From: an uncultured Methylococcaceae bacterium
Lineage (GTDB): Bacteria > Pseudomonadota > Gammaproteobacteria > Methylococcales > Methylomonadaceae
NCBI GenBank assembly: GCA_903928685.1
Contig: CAIYRS010000076.1
Location: 1-55,291 of the forward strand
DNA length: 55,291 bases
Direction: 5' to 3'
The notes under the pieces were generated by a model. The model worked only from the letters and a program-made list of their open reading frames with translations. It was not told the DNA's origin and did no database searches. This document shows, piece after piece, positions 18,627 through 28,221 of the stretch. A program made the translations under genes and the position numbers. Positions within the stretch are counted from its first letter, which is position 1; the number at the start of each line of letters is the position of its first letter.

Positions 18627-19703
18627 ATGACCAACCAATTATTTACGCCGATTACCCTTGGCAATTGCCACTTACCCAACCGCATTGTTATGGCGCCATT
18701 AACGCGGATGCGTGCACCGGACAATATCCCCACTGATTTAATGGTCGAGTATTATCGCCAGCGGGCAACAGCGGGTTTGATAATTACCGAAGCAACGCCG
18801 ATAACGCCTATGGGTATCGGTTATCCAGCCACGCCTGGTATTTATAACCAGCAACAAATTGACGGCTGGCAAAAAGTGACTAAGGCTGTCCACGACCAAG
18901 ATGGGCGGATTTTCTTGCAGCTTTGGCATGTCGGGCGCATTTCCCATCCGGATTTTCATCAAGGTGAATTGCCAGTTGCGCCAACTGCCATTGCGGCAAA
19001 AGGCCAAGCGGTTACCCCAACGGGTATGCAAGCGTTTGTGGTGCCGCGAGCTTTGGCGACTGAAGAGTTGCCAACTGTGGTTGAGCAATATCGCCAAGCG
19101 GCAGAAAATGCTTTGGCGGCGGGATTTGATGGCGTAGAAATCCACGGGGCTAATGGTTATTTGTTGGATCAGTTTTTACGCGACGGCACTAATCAGCGTA
19201 CCGACGACTTTGGCGGCAGTATAGAAAACCGTTGCCGTTTGTTGTTGCAAGTGGCAGAAGCGGTGATTGCTGTGTGCGGGGCAGGGCGGGTTGGTTTGCG
19301 GTTGTCGCCAAGTGGTACGTTTAACGATATGAGCGATAGTAATCCAGAGGCGTTGTTTAGTTATTTGCTGGCACAATTAAGCCCACTGGATTTAGCGTAT
19401 TTGCATCTAGTCGATGCTTTAGAAGGCGATATTCGTCATGGTGCTAAGGTTGTCGAGCTTGCCTTGTTGCGCCAAGCGTATCAAGGCAAATTGATAGTTT
19501 GCGGTGGCTATGATGCTGCCCGTGCTGAATTGGCGATTGCTTCTGGATTAACAGATGCGGTTGCTTTTGGGGAATTGTATATAGCCAATCCCGATTTGGT
19601 GGCGCGATTCCAAGCAAACGCGCCGTTGAATACGCCTGATCCGTCGACTTATTATGGTGGTGACGAAAAAGGTTATACCGATTATCCGGTGATGGCGGCG
19701 TAA
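18627..19703 (+). CDS. Old yellow enzyme family NADH:flavin oxidoreductase (NemA-like)
   Basis: A 358-aa FMN enzyme with a TIM-barrel pattern: RIVMAPLTRMRA near the N-terminus, QLWHVGRISHP, and the substrate-binding His/Asn motif EIHGANGYLLDQF followed by DDFGGSIENR. The frame opens at 18426, but ATG 18627 gives the family's normal N-terminus (LFTPITLGN). Such enzymes reduce activated C=C bonds, nitro compounds or N-ethylmaleimide using NAD(P)H. The natural substrate is not known from sequence. The gene is monocistronic. Confidence 0.9.
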   Translation: MTNQLFTPITLGNCHLPNRIVMAPLTRMRAPDNIPTDLMVEYYRQRATAGLIITEATPITPMGIGYPATPGIYNQQQIDGWQKVTKAVHDQDGRIFLQLWHVGRISHPDFHQGELPVAPTAIAAKGQAVTPTGMQAFVVPRALATEELPTVVEQYRQAAENALAAGFDGVEIHGANGYLLDQFLRDGTNQRTDDFGGSIENRCRLLLQVAEAVIAVCGAGRVGLRLSPSGTFNDMSDSNPEALFSYLLAQLSPLDLAYLHLVDALEGDIRHGAKVVELALLRQAYQGKLIVCGGYDAARAELAIASGLTDAVAFGELYIANPDLVARFQANAPLNTPDPSTYYGGDEKGYTDYPVMAA

Positions 19704-19713
19704 TAAAGTCTAA

Positions 19714-19903
19714 GTGTCCACGAACGGCACGAAAAGACACGAAAACAAAAGCCTTGAAAAGGGTTTTGTTTTGCCCCGCCTAAGCTAGGGTTGTAAAGAG
19801 GTGGTTTACTCGCTTGGTTTAGTAAGCGACAACTATCACAAAACAGCCGCCGTTATGCCTTCAACTACGATATTTTTCGTGTTTTTTCGTGTCGTTCGTG
19901 GAC
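19714..19903. repeat. Inverted-repeat element with TTTTCGTG ends
   Basis: GTCCACGAACGGCACGAAAA with a few more bases (19714-19745) recurs inverted and slightly diverged at 19873-19903, enclosing about 127 bp that encode nothing recognisable. A single arm with the same sequence is found at 53630-53660. This looks like a small non-autonomous element or a REP pair. Confidence 0.7.
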
Positions 19904-19982
19904 AAACGAGTAGCATCAACCAGTAATATAAGAGCGAAGTTTGCTTTGACCCTAGCTTATGCCGTTACAAAATCAATAGCCG

Positions 19983-20807
19983 TTATTGCCGTATAACCTG
20001 CTGGCATAATGCTGGCAATACGGGTTCTTTCGGTTTGTAGGGTTTTGGTGAGGGCTTTTTGGCTTCTGCAGAAAACCACCAAGCCAAGCTGGCATCACAG
20101 CCATCGCCTGCGGGTAAAGGTGGTTGGCTTTGGCAGTGGCTGTTGCCGATAGGGCATTTTAAGCGTAGGTGAAAATGGTCATCATGTTTCCACCAAGGAC
20201 GGATTTTACGCAACCAAGCTTGTCCCCGGTAACGGTTGCATAATTCGCGTTTTACGCCAGCATTAACAAAAATGCGGTCTACCTTGGGTAATTGTGCGGC
20301 TATTTGCAGGACTTGTTCGTTGGCGCGTGTCCATTGGCGGGGATTGATGTTATCCGCTGCGCCTGTAATGACGGTGGTGGCACTTAGGCTTTCGCGTTCG
20401 TCATTGGACAGCGTCCGGTTGGGGTTTGCCAATAAAAACCAAATGTCTACATCTAAGCCGTTTTGGTGGCTACGATGCCCACTTGGCGTAGGGCCGCCGC
20501 GTACTTGGCCTAAGTCGCCTACCAATAACATCCCCAAATGCTGATTAGTGCTTTGTTGCCCGATAATTTCTATGGTTTCTTTTAAATCAGGATGCCCAAA
20601 AAAGCGTTGCCGGGAAAGCCGCATCACTTGGTAGCCAGTACCGTTTATCGGCAAAGTAACCGCACCACTTAAGCAACCATTGTCATAAGTGCCAATACTT
20701 TGGGCATAAGCGCTGATGTTGGCGGGGCGGTTGGCAGTTGCCCACGGATTGGCGATAGCAGTGGCGGTAAAAAAGCTAGTAAACAAAAATAAGTAGTGGC
20801 GAAAAGG
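19983..20807 (-). CDS. mepA: Penicillin-insensitive murein endopeptidase MepA
   Basis: A 274-aa periplasmic LAS-family zinc peptidase that cleaves D-Ala-meso-DAP cross-links in peptidoglycan. The signal peptide starts at ATG 20807 (MPFRHYLFLF) and ends AIANP; ATG 20834 is the upstream alternative. Zinc-ligand motifs are present: GHRSHQNGLDVDIWF and, near the C-terminus, KHDDHFHLRLKCP. Paired cysteines occur as in the E. coli protein (CLSGAV, LCNRYRG). The length equals E. coli MepA (274 aa). Confidence 0.93.
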   Translation of the reverse strand, partial: PFRHYLFLFTSFFTATAIANPWATANRPANISAYAQSIGTYDNGCLSGAVTLPINGTGYQVMRLSRQRFFGHPDLKETIEIIGQQSTNQHLGMLLVGDLGQVRGGPTPSGHRSHQNGLDVDIWFLLANPNRTLSNDERESLSATTVITGAADNINPRQWTRANEQVLQIAAQLPKVDRIFVNAGVKRELCNRYRGQAWLRKIRPWWKHDDHFHLRLKCPIGNSHCQSQPPLPAGDGCDASLAWWFSAEAKKPSPKPYKPKEPVLPALCQQVIRQ

Positions 20808-21021
20808 CATGATGTAATCAGTTATTTGAGGCAAAAGAAGATTTTACTCGGCATTGGCTTATCGGTAACACGTTTTTGCTGATTAATTTTGTTGGCGAAC
20901 ACCTTTCAATGTTGAGTAAATATTGGCTTTTTTAATGGTTAAGCAGAAAGTCTGCCAAACCATGCTATCTAAACTAAAAATACAGTATCATTAAGCTTTA
21001 CTAATAAAAAACGAGGGTTTT

Positions 21022-21192
21022 ATGTCAGATTTTAAACAGTACGAATGTGAAATTTGCGGTCATGTTTATGACGAGGAATTAGGCGATCCTGATTCTGGTA
21101 TTGAGCCTGGCACCCGTTGGGAAGATGTGCCTGATGATTGGCGTTGTCCTGAATGTGGCGTTGATAAAAGCCATTTTGAGTTGCTTGCCTAA
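21022..21192 (+). CDS. Rubredoxin
   Basis: A 56-aa protein. Two Cys-x2-Cys pairs, [11 protein letters not shown] and [14 protein letters not shown], bind one iron, and [10 protein letters not shown] and DVPDDW are typical rubredoxin segments. ATG 21022 follows an ACGAGGG ribosome-binding site. Rubredoxins carry single electrons in the cytoplasm, to alkane hydroxylases, oxygen or peroxide reductases and others. No partner gene is adjacent. It is a single gene. Confidence 0.95.
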   Translation: MSDFKQYECEICGHVYDEELGDPDSGIEPGTRWEDVPDDWRCPECGVDKSHFELLA

Positions 21193-21464
21193 ATAATTTC
21201 GGTATTTAAGTAAACACCTAAAATGTTGATGGCATCCAAATGTGTTTGGGTTTGGCTATGCTATTTGTCTAGTATTTTGGTTTTGTTGAATATTTTGTCT
21301 GGTAGGGAAAGTTTTTTTATTCAGTCATTTTGGATGCAAAAACCAATACCGTGTAAAGCCATTCTAAGCAGGGCCAAATTGGTATTAATCAGCTTTTTGG
21401 CAACCATGTTTAAGATAACTCATCTAGGATAAGCAATTTTTGTTTGGTAGGCATCAAAGAAACA

Positions 21465-23813
21465 ATGATGAATTATAAAACCCCAATTTATATATTAATT
21501 GTCGTTATGACCAATATTGCCCTGTTAATCATGGCGCAAATTGGTTATGGGCATGATTATCGCCAGTATTTGCTGATGCTCGATAGTTTGTCATTGATTG
21601 CCTTGGCGTTTGTGATTCATCGCCAATACAAAAAAAACATGGCTTTGCAAAGCAAGCAAGTGCTCTTAGATACGGCAATCCGTGTTGGTCAGCCCAGCGA
21701 ATTTGCGTTACTGCAATTTGTACCTGATTTTTTATGCCTAAAAGATGGAGAAGGCCGTTGGCTTTATGCCATTCCTGATTTTTTAGCAAGATATGATTTG
21801 CAATTTGTTGATTTTGTAGGAAAAACAAACGAAGAGCTTGCCCGTGAATCGGAATCTAAAGCCCATGCTTTAAAGCTTGCCAGTATTCAAGATAAAAGCA
21901 CATGGCATTTAGGTGAGGCGATGAAGGAGAGCTTTACTGAATTGCTCGACAATGAAAAACAAGTGATTTTTGAGATTACCCGCATACCGATTTTCGACAA
22001 TCAATTTAATAAATCCAAATTACTGATATTCGGCAAGCATATTGATGCGACTGCCGACAAAGCTATTGCTTCAGTTGAACAGTCAGAAAGCTCAAATATT
22101 TATCAACGTTGTTTCGATTCCCATTTTTGCCTTTTATTTTTGGATGAAAAATTCCAAGTCACCCAAGTTAATGGCTTGTTTTCGAAGTTATGCGGATACA
22201 GCAATGAAGACGCAAAAGGCAGGCATATTTCGTTTTTAATTTTGGGCGAATTTAAACCGTCGTCTACAGAATTATTTTCCGAAAATACCAGCCTTTGGTC
22301 AGATGAATTGATTTGTCGCCATAAGGAAGGCAGTTATTTTCCGGTGCAGTTGAGCATTACCCAAATTAAAAATGGCAATCAGCCTACTCAGTATTTTGCC
22401 AGCTTGTTTGATATTACCCGCCAAAAACAAGCGGAAAACCGCATCATGAAAATTGCCCATTACGATGATTTGACTGGTTTGGTCAATCGTGTGATGTTTT
22501 TCGAGCGTTTAAATCGGTTTTTAATGACCAATAAATCCAGTTTTGCGGTGGTATTTTTTATCGATCTTGATCGATTTAAAGCGGTAAATGATTCTTTAGG
22601 CCACGATGCGGGTGATCTGGTATTAAAAGAAACCGCCACAAGAATACAAGCGGTGACTAGAAAAAAAGACATCGTATCTCGGTTAAGCGGCGACGAATTC
22701 GCCGTACTCATGCTAAATGAGACTTCCCATGAGCAAGCCATTTATTCTGCTTCAATGGTTGCGGAAAAAATCATCCAAACATTAGCCGCGCCTTTCTTGT
22801 TTCAACGTACTGAAGTATTTATTGGCGCCAGTATCGGCATCTCCTTATATCCTGAAGATGGGAGGACACCGGAAGAATTGTTAAAACGAGCCGATGTTTC
22901 CATGTATGAGGCCAAAAAACAGGGCCGTAATAATTACCAATTTTATAAGCAAGAGTTTAGTGCCGCTTCCCAAGATCGCTTGGAAGTGGAAATGAATTTA
23001 CGCAAAGCCATCGAAAAAAAGGAATTGCAGCTTTATTACCAGCCGCAGTATCAGACTGTCGATGGCAAGCTCTATGGTGCAGAAGTATTAATTCGATGGA
23101 TTCAGGGCAAAACGGGCAAAGCCAAAATGGTTTCACCGGATAAGTTTATTCCCATTGCTGAAGAAACTGGCTTAATTGTCGATATTGGTCAGTGGATATT
23201 ACAAACTGCGTGTGTACAAATGAAGCGCTGGTTGGATCAAGGCTTTTTACCTGGGCAATTGTCCGTAAACGTTTCGGCAAGGCAATTTTCTGATGATAAT
23301 TTCTTAACAAGCGTCGAAAACGCGCTTTCGGTTGCTGATTTGGAATCTAAACATATTAAGCTGGAGCTCACAGAATCGATGTTGATTGGTGATATTCGCC
23401 AAATTGAATTGCAATTGCATCGATTGAAAAAAATGGGCATCGATTTGGTATTGGATGATTTCGGCACGGGTTATTCTTCCTTGTCGTACTTAAAAGATTT
23501 TCCAATTGACGTGCTAAAAATCGATAAATCTTTTGTGATTGGTAACGCTTTGGCATCAAAAAATGGCAGCATCGCTTGCGCCATTATCAATATGGGGCAT
23601 TCTATGGGGCAAAAGATTGTTGCCGAAGGCGTGGAAACCAAAGAACAGTTGATGTTCTTGAAAAATAGAGGCTGCGATATTATTCAAGGCTACTACTACA
23701 GCCCGCCGTTACCGGTAGAAAAAATGACGGCGTTGCTAAAAGCCGAAACCGAAGGCGCAGGATTAGGCAAAAAGAAAGCTACTGAAAATATTGATAATCT
23801 GTTTATCAATTGA
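21465..23813 (+). CDS. Membrane PAS-GGDEF-EAL c-di-GMP signalling protein
   Basis: 782 aa from ATG 21465. Order: two transmembrane helices (about 5-50), two PAS-like domains (about 75-190 and 205-315), GGDEF (about 325-490), EAL (about 508-760). The diguanylate cyclase motif is LSGDEF (SGDEF, often active) with an RKKD inhibitory site five residues before it. The phosphodiesterase domain has EVL in place of EAL, with NVSARQF, ELTES, DDFGTGYSSLSYL, KIDKSF and EGVET, so all metal-binding residues seem present. Both activities are possible. It would raise or lower c-di-GMP in response to a PAS-sensed cue, and may feed the PilZ protein at 4229. Confidence 0.93.
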   Translation: MMNYKTPIYILIVVMTNIALLIMAQIGYGHDYRQYLLMLDSLSLIALAFVIHRQYKKNMALQSKQVLLDTAIRVGQPSEFALLQFVPDFLCLKDGEGRWLYAIPDFLARYDLQFVDFVGKTNEELARESESKAHALKLASIQDKSTWHLGEAMKESFTELLDNEKQVIFEITRIPIFDNQFNKSKLLIFGKHIDATADKAIASVEQSESSNIYQRCFDSHFCLLFLDEKFQVTQVNGLFSKLCGYSNEDAKGRHISFLILGEFKPSSTELFSENTSLWSDELICRHKEGSYFPVQLSITQIKNGNQPTQYFASLFDITRQKQAENRIMKIAHYDDLTGLVNRVMFFERLNRFLMTNKSSFAVVFFIDLDRFKAVNDSLGHDAGDLVLKETATRIQAVTRKKDIVSRLSGDEFAVLMLNETSHEQAIYSASMVAEKIIQTLAAPFLFQRTEVFIGASIGISLYPEDGRTPEELLKRADVSMYEAKKQGRNNYQFYKQEFSAASQDRLEVEMNLRKAIEKKELQLYYQPQYQTVDGKLYGAEVLIRWIQGKTGKAKMVSPDKFIPIAEETGLIVDIGQWILQTACVQMKRWLDQGFLPGQLSVNVSARQFSDDNFLTSVENALSVADLESKHIKLELTESMLIGDIRQIELQLHRLKKMGIDLVLDDFGTGYSSLSYLKDFPIDVLKIDKSFVIGNALASKNGSIACAIINMGHSMGQKIVAEGVETKEQLMFLKNRGCDIIQGYYYSPPLPVEKMTALLKAETEGAGLGKKKATENIDNLFIN

Positions 23814-24142
23814 AGTTTTATTTTATCTACAGATACTTGCCAAATAGTTTACAGGCCGTGAGTAACTAAAACGGGTGCATTGGCACCTAGGCTTTGTATA
23901 TACTATGCCACTAGATTTAAACAGTGTTTCACATTCACTTGTCATCTATCACCAATCAACAATAACCGTATCGCCAAAGGACTTCTTAGAGTGCCCCCAA
24001 AAAAATTGGATTTTATGGTTATTTTCCGTAGTACAGTCACTTCCTTATCCCAATCCTGTGCATTGCTTCCACAAGTACACTTGGAATTCCCCCAAGCGTA
24101 ATGATTGCCCAGCCATGCACAACGTTTCAACAGGATCAAACA
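23814..24142. other. Leader region of aceE; no gene recognised
   Basis: 329 bp between the GGDEF-EAL gene and aceE. Short frames exist but show no protein-like features. The region probably holds the aceE promoter. TTGGCA at 23880 and TACTAT at 23901 are a weak candidate with a 15-bp spacer. No pdhR gene or clear operator is visible. Confidence 0.4.
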
Positions 24143-26821
24143 ATGAATAAGAGTTTAATTTCAGAAATCACCGGCCAGAATGATATTGATCCCGCCGAAA
24201 CCAAAGAATGGATTGAAGCGTTACAAGCCGTTCTTGAACAAGATGGCAGTGAACGCGCCCATTTTTTGATTGAACAATTAGTCGCAGTGACTCGGCATTC
24301 CGGTTTTGATATTCCGTTTAGTGCCAATACCGCCTATCTCAATACCATTCCTGTTGATCGCCAAGCGCAATTCCCTGGCGATGCTACTATCGAACAAAAA
24401 ATCCGTTCGTATGTGCGTTGGAATGCCATCATGATGGTGTTGCGTGCCAATAAAGACACCAACGTTGGCGGTCATATCGCCAGTTTTGCCTCTGCCGCAA
24501 CCCTTTACGATGTCGGTTATAACCATTTCTGGCGTGCCGCTTCTGATAGCCACGGCGGTGATCTGATTTACACCCAAGGCCATTTAACCCCAGGTGATTA
24601 CGCCCGCGCGTTTTTGTTAGGGCGTTTGAGCCAAGATCAAATGGACAACTTCCGCCAAGAAGTCAATGGCAATGGTTTATCGTCTTATCCGCATCCGTGG
24701 TTGATGCCAGAATTTTGGCAATTCCCAACAGTATCGATGGGCTTAGGGCCGATTATGGCGATTTACCAAGCCCGTTTTATGCGTTACTTGCAAGACCGTG
24801 GTTTTGCCGACACCGCTAACCGGAAAATTTGGAGTTTCTTAGGTGATGGCGAGACCGACGAGCCAGAATCTTTAGGTGCTATCGGTATGGCAGGCCGCGA
24901 GAAATTGGATAACCTGATTTTTGTGGTCAACTGTAACTTGCAGCGTTTGGATGGCCCCGTTCGTGGCAACGGCAAAATTATCCAAGAATTGGAAAGCGAA
25001 TTCCGTGGTGCAGGTTGGAACGTTATTAAAGTAGTTTGGGGTTCGCGTTGGGATATTTTATTGGCGCGTGACAAAAACGGTTTGTTAGTCAAACGCATGA
25101 TGGAATGTGTCGATGGCGATTTCCAAACCTTCAAAGCCAAAGATGGCGGTTATGTCCGTGAATTCTTCTTCAATAGCCCTGAATTAAAAGCCATGGTTGC
25201 CGATTGGTCAGATCGCGATATTTGGGAATTGAATCGCGGTGGTCATGATCCGTCAAAAGTCTATGCTGCTTTCCATGCGGCGGTTAACCACAAAGGCCAA
25301 CCAACAGTTATCTTGGCGAAAACCATTAAAGGTTATGGCATGGGTGAATCTGGTCAAGCGCAAAACATCACCCATCAACAGAAAAAAATGAGCCCTAGCT
25401 CACTCACGCATTTCCGCGACCGTTACGAATTGCCCGTGACTGATGATGAATTGCATGACTTGCCGTATTTGACCTTCCCCGAAGGTTCTAAAGAATTGGA
25501 ATACATGCGTAAACGCCGTGCGGAATTGGGTGGCAACATTCCATCACGCCGCAGCAAATCTTACGCCTTAGATGTCCCTGTTTTGAGTGATTTTAAACCG
25601 TTGTTGGAAGCGACTGGCGAAGGCCGTGAAATTTCCACAACCATGGCATTCGTCCGTTTGATTAACATTTTGACCAAAGACAAAACCATCGGCAAACGCA
25701 TCGTACCGATTGTGCCAGATGAATCGCGTACTTTTGGTATGGAAGGCATGTTCCGCCAACTGGGCATTTGGTCGCAAGTTGGGCAGCTTTACACGCCACA
25801 AGATGCCGACCAATTAATGTTCTACAAAGAAGACAAGCACGGTCAAGTTTTACAAGAAGGTATTAACGAAGCAGGCGGATTGTGTGACTGGATTGCGGCA
25901 GGTACATCGTATTCCACCAATAACGTACCGATGATCCCGTTCTTTATTTATTACTCCATGTTCGGCTTCCAACGCGTCGGCGATTTGATTTGGGCAGCGG
26001 CAGACCAACGCACCCGTGGCTTCTTGATGGGCGGCACCGCTGGACGCACCACGCTGAATGGCGAAGGCTTGCAGCATGAAGATGGTCATAGCCATGTGAT
26101 GTCAGCAACCGTACCGAATTGCGTCTCTTACGATCCAACTTATTCCTATGAATTAGCGGTAATTATCCAAGACGGTTTACGCCGTATGTATGTCGAACAA
26201 GAAGACGTGTTCTACTACATCACCGTGATGAACGAAAACTACGAACATCCAGCGTTACCGAAAGGCGAAGAGCAAAACATCCTCAAAGGCATGTACAGTT
26301 TCCGCAAAGCTGAGGCCGGCAAAGCGCCACGAGTACAATTACTTGGCTCAGGCACAATTTTCCGCGAAGTGGAATTTGCTGCCCAGTTACTGTTAGCTGA
26401 TTGGGGCGTGGCAGCGGATTTATGGAGCTGCCCAAGCTTTACCGAATTGGCGCGTGATGGACAGCATTGCCAACGTTGGAATCGTCTGCATCCGACTGAG
26501 CCTGCAAAAATCGCCCATGTTAGCCATTGTTTGGCGGATGCGGTCGGACCAATTGTCGCGGCAACCGATTACACCCGCGCTTTCGCTGAGCAAATCCGTT
26601 TCTTGATAAGCGCACCTTATATTGTATTGGGCACAGACGGCTTCGGGCGTTCTGATACCCGTGAAAACTTGCGCCGATTCTTTGAGGTTGACCGTTACCA
26701 AATCACCATCGCCGCCTTAAAAGCCTTGGCAGATTTGGGTCAGTTTGAACAAAGCAAGGTGGAAGTGGCAATAGCGAAATACGGTATTGACGCCGATGTG
26801 AAAGCACCGTGGCTAATCTAA
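24143..26821 (+). CDS. aceE: Pyruvate dehydrogenase E1 component AceE (homodimeric type)
   Basis: An 892-aa enzyme (E. coli 887) that decarboxylates pyruvate with thiamine diphosphate and passes the acetyl group to the lipoyl group of AceF. The ThDP motif is GDGETDEPESLGA at about 234, closing with the VVNCNLQRLDGPV segment. The N-terminus is of the alpha2 type (DPAETKEWIEAL). ATG 24143 follows an AGGAT site; the frame extends upstream to 24101 without support. aceF starts 15 bp after the stop. Confidence 0.97.
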   Translation: MNKSLISEITGQNDIDPAETKEWIEALQAVLEQDGSERAHFLIEQLVAVTRHSGFDIPFSANTAYLNTIPVDRQAQFPGDATIEQKIRSYVRWNAIMMVLRANKDTNVGGHIASFASAATLYDVGYNHFWRAASDSHGGDLIYTQGHLTPGDYARAFLLGRLSQDQMDNFRQEVNGNGLSSYPHPWLMPEFWQFPTVSMGLGPIMAIYQARFMRYLQDRGFADTANRKIWSFLGDGETDEPESLGAIGMAGREKLDNLIFVVNCNLQRLDGPVRGNGKIIQELESEFRGAGWNVIKVVWGSRWDILLARDKNGLLVKRMMECVDGDFQTFKAKDGGYVREFFFNSPELKAMVADWSDRDIWELNRGGHDPSKVYAAFHAAVNHKGQPTVILAKTIKGYGMGESGQAQNITHQQKKMSPSSLTHFRDRYELPVTDDELHDLPYLTFPEGSKELEYMRKRRAELGGNIPSRRSKSYALDVPVLSDFKPLLEATGEGREISTTMAFVRLINILTKDKTIGKRIVPIVPDESRTFGMEGMFRQLGIWSQVGQLYTPQDADQLMFYKEDKHGQVLQEGINEAGGLCDWIAAGTSYSTNNVPMIPFFIYYSMFGFQRVGDLIWAAADQRTRGFLMGGTAGRTTLNGEGLQHEDGHSHVMSATVPNCVSYDPTYSYELAVIIQDGLRRMYVEQEDVFYYITVMNENYEHPALPKGEEQNILKGMYSFRKAEAGKAPRVQLLGSGTIFREVEFAAQLLLADWGVAADLWSCPSFTELARDGQHCQRWNRLHPTEPAKIAHVSHCLADAVGPIVAATDYTRAFAEQIRFLISAPYIVLGTDGFGRSDTRENLRRFFEVDRYQITIAALKALADLGQFEQSKVEVAIAKYGIDADVKAPWLI

Positions 26822-26836
26822 TCCAAGGATAAGACG

Positions 26837-28171
26837 ATGAGTGATAATAATAAAACAGGCTTGTGTGAAATTAAGGTGCCGGATGTCGGCAATGTACCTT
26901 CCATTGATGTTGTGGAAGTGTTGATTAAAGTCGGTGATGTCATCGAATTGGAGCAAACTGTCGCCAATTTAGAAACCGACAAAGCCACTATGGAATTGCC
27001 TTCCAGTGTTGCAGGAACAGTACAAGAAGTCTTTATAAAAGTCGGCGATAAGGTTGCTGAAGGCACGTTAATCGCCACGGTATTAGCCGCAGATGGCGGT
27101 GCGGTTGCCGTAGAAAAACCTGTTGAAGCACCAGCGCCACAACCTGAAGTGGTTAAGCCTGCGCCAGTAGCAGAGCCTGCACCAGCGGTTGCCGCGCCAG
27201 TTTCAGCACCTGCACCGAAAGCAGTTGCTGTCGCCGTCGCCGTCGATACGACAAGCTCCTCTGGCAACAAAGCCCACGCGTCACCATCGGTGCGCTTATT
27301 CGCCCGTGAGTTGGGTGTGGACATTAGCAAAGTCAGCGCAGGCACAGGCCGTAAAGGCCGCATTCTTAAAGAAGATGTGCAAAACTTCGTTAAGAAAGTC
27401 ATGGCAGAAGGTTTGCCTGGCGTAGGTGGCGGTGCGGGTATTCCTGCTATTCCGGCAGTGGATTTTGCCCAATTTGGTGAAGTGGAAGCCTTAAAGCTTA
27501 GCAAAATCAAACGTCTGACCGGACAAAATATGACCCGCGTCTGGCTGAATTTGCCAATGGTGACTTACCACGATGAAGCAGACATTACCGATTTGGAAGC
27601 TTTCCGTACGGTGTTAAACGGCGAAAAAGGCAAGGATGACATTAAGATCACCCCGTTATTATTCGTCATTAAAGCCTTGGTTGCCGCCATGCAACAATTC
27701 CCCAACTTCAACGCCTCTTTATCCGCAGACGGCGAGAGCTTGATCCTGAAAAAATACTGCCACGTCGGTATTGCCGTAGATACTCCGAATGGTTTGGTCG
27801 TTCCGGTATTGCGCGATGTCGATAAAAAATCCATCAACCAACTGGCGGCTGAATTAGCTGAAAAAAGTGCCAAAGCACGGCAAGGCAAACTCATGCCTGC
27901 GGATATGCAAGGCGGTTGTATCACCATCTCCAGCTTGGGCGGTATAGGCGGCACGGCGTTTACCCCGATTGTTAATGCCCCCGAAGTGGCAATTTTAGGT
28001 ATCACCCGCCATAAAATGCAGCCCGTTTGGAATGGCAAAGAATTTGTGCCGCGTTTGATGTTGCCTTTAGATTTAACTTACGACCACCGCGTTATCGATG
28101 GTGCCGAAGGCGCACGTTTTATGAACGTCATCAAACAAAACTTGGGCGACATTCGCCGCTTATTGTTATAA
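26837..28171 (+). CDS. aceF: Dihydrolipoamide acetyltransferase AceF (PDH E2)
   Basis: A 444-aa protein with one N-terminal lipoyl domain (lipoyl Lys in ETDKATMELP, about residue 50), an Ala/Pro/Val-rich flexible linker (about 88-145), the peripheral subunit-binding domain (ASPSVRLFARELGVD, about 152-190) and the catalytic domain with DHRVIDGAEG (about 415-424). E. coli AceF has three lipoyl domains, but single-lipoyl forms are common elsewhere. It transfers acetyl to CoA and forms the core of the complex. A Uma2-like gene separates it from lpd. Confidence 0.96.
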   Translation: MSDNNKTGLCEIKVPDVGNVPSIDVVEVLIKVGDVIELEQTVANLETDKATMELPSSVAGTVQEVFIKVGDKVAEGTLIATVLAADGGAVAVEKPVEAPAPQPEVVKPAPVAEPAPAVAAPVSAPAPKAVAVAVAVDTTSSSGNKAHASPSVRLFARELGVDISKVSAGTGRKGRILKEDVQNFVKKVMAEGLPGVGGGAGIPAIPAVDFAQFGEVEALKLSKIKRLTGQNMTRVWLNLPMVTYHDEADITDLEAFRTVLNGEKGKDDIKITPLLFVIKALVAAMQQFPNFNASLSADGESLILKKYCHVGIAVDTPNGLVVPVLRDVDKKSINQLAAELAEKSAKARQGKLMPADMQGGCITISSLGGIGGTAFTPIVNAPEVAILGITRHKMQPVWNGKEFVPRLMLPLDLTYDHRVIDGAEGARFMNVIKQNLGDIRRLLL

Positions 28172-28221
28172 CCACCGAGTCCGCCTGATCCCTGTGGGAA
28201 AAGGCGTAGTGAGGGCTGCCA

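Noticed and set aside
21223-21432. 69-codon frame between rubredoxin and the GGDEF-EAL gene
   Set aside because: No ribosome-binding site, skewed composition and no recognisable domain; treated as intergenic.
23875-24150. Short frames upstream of aceE
   Set aside because: Overlapping frames of odd composition without ribosome-binding sites; one runs into aceE in another frame.
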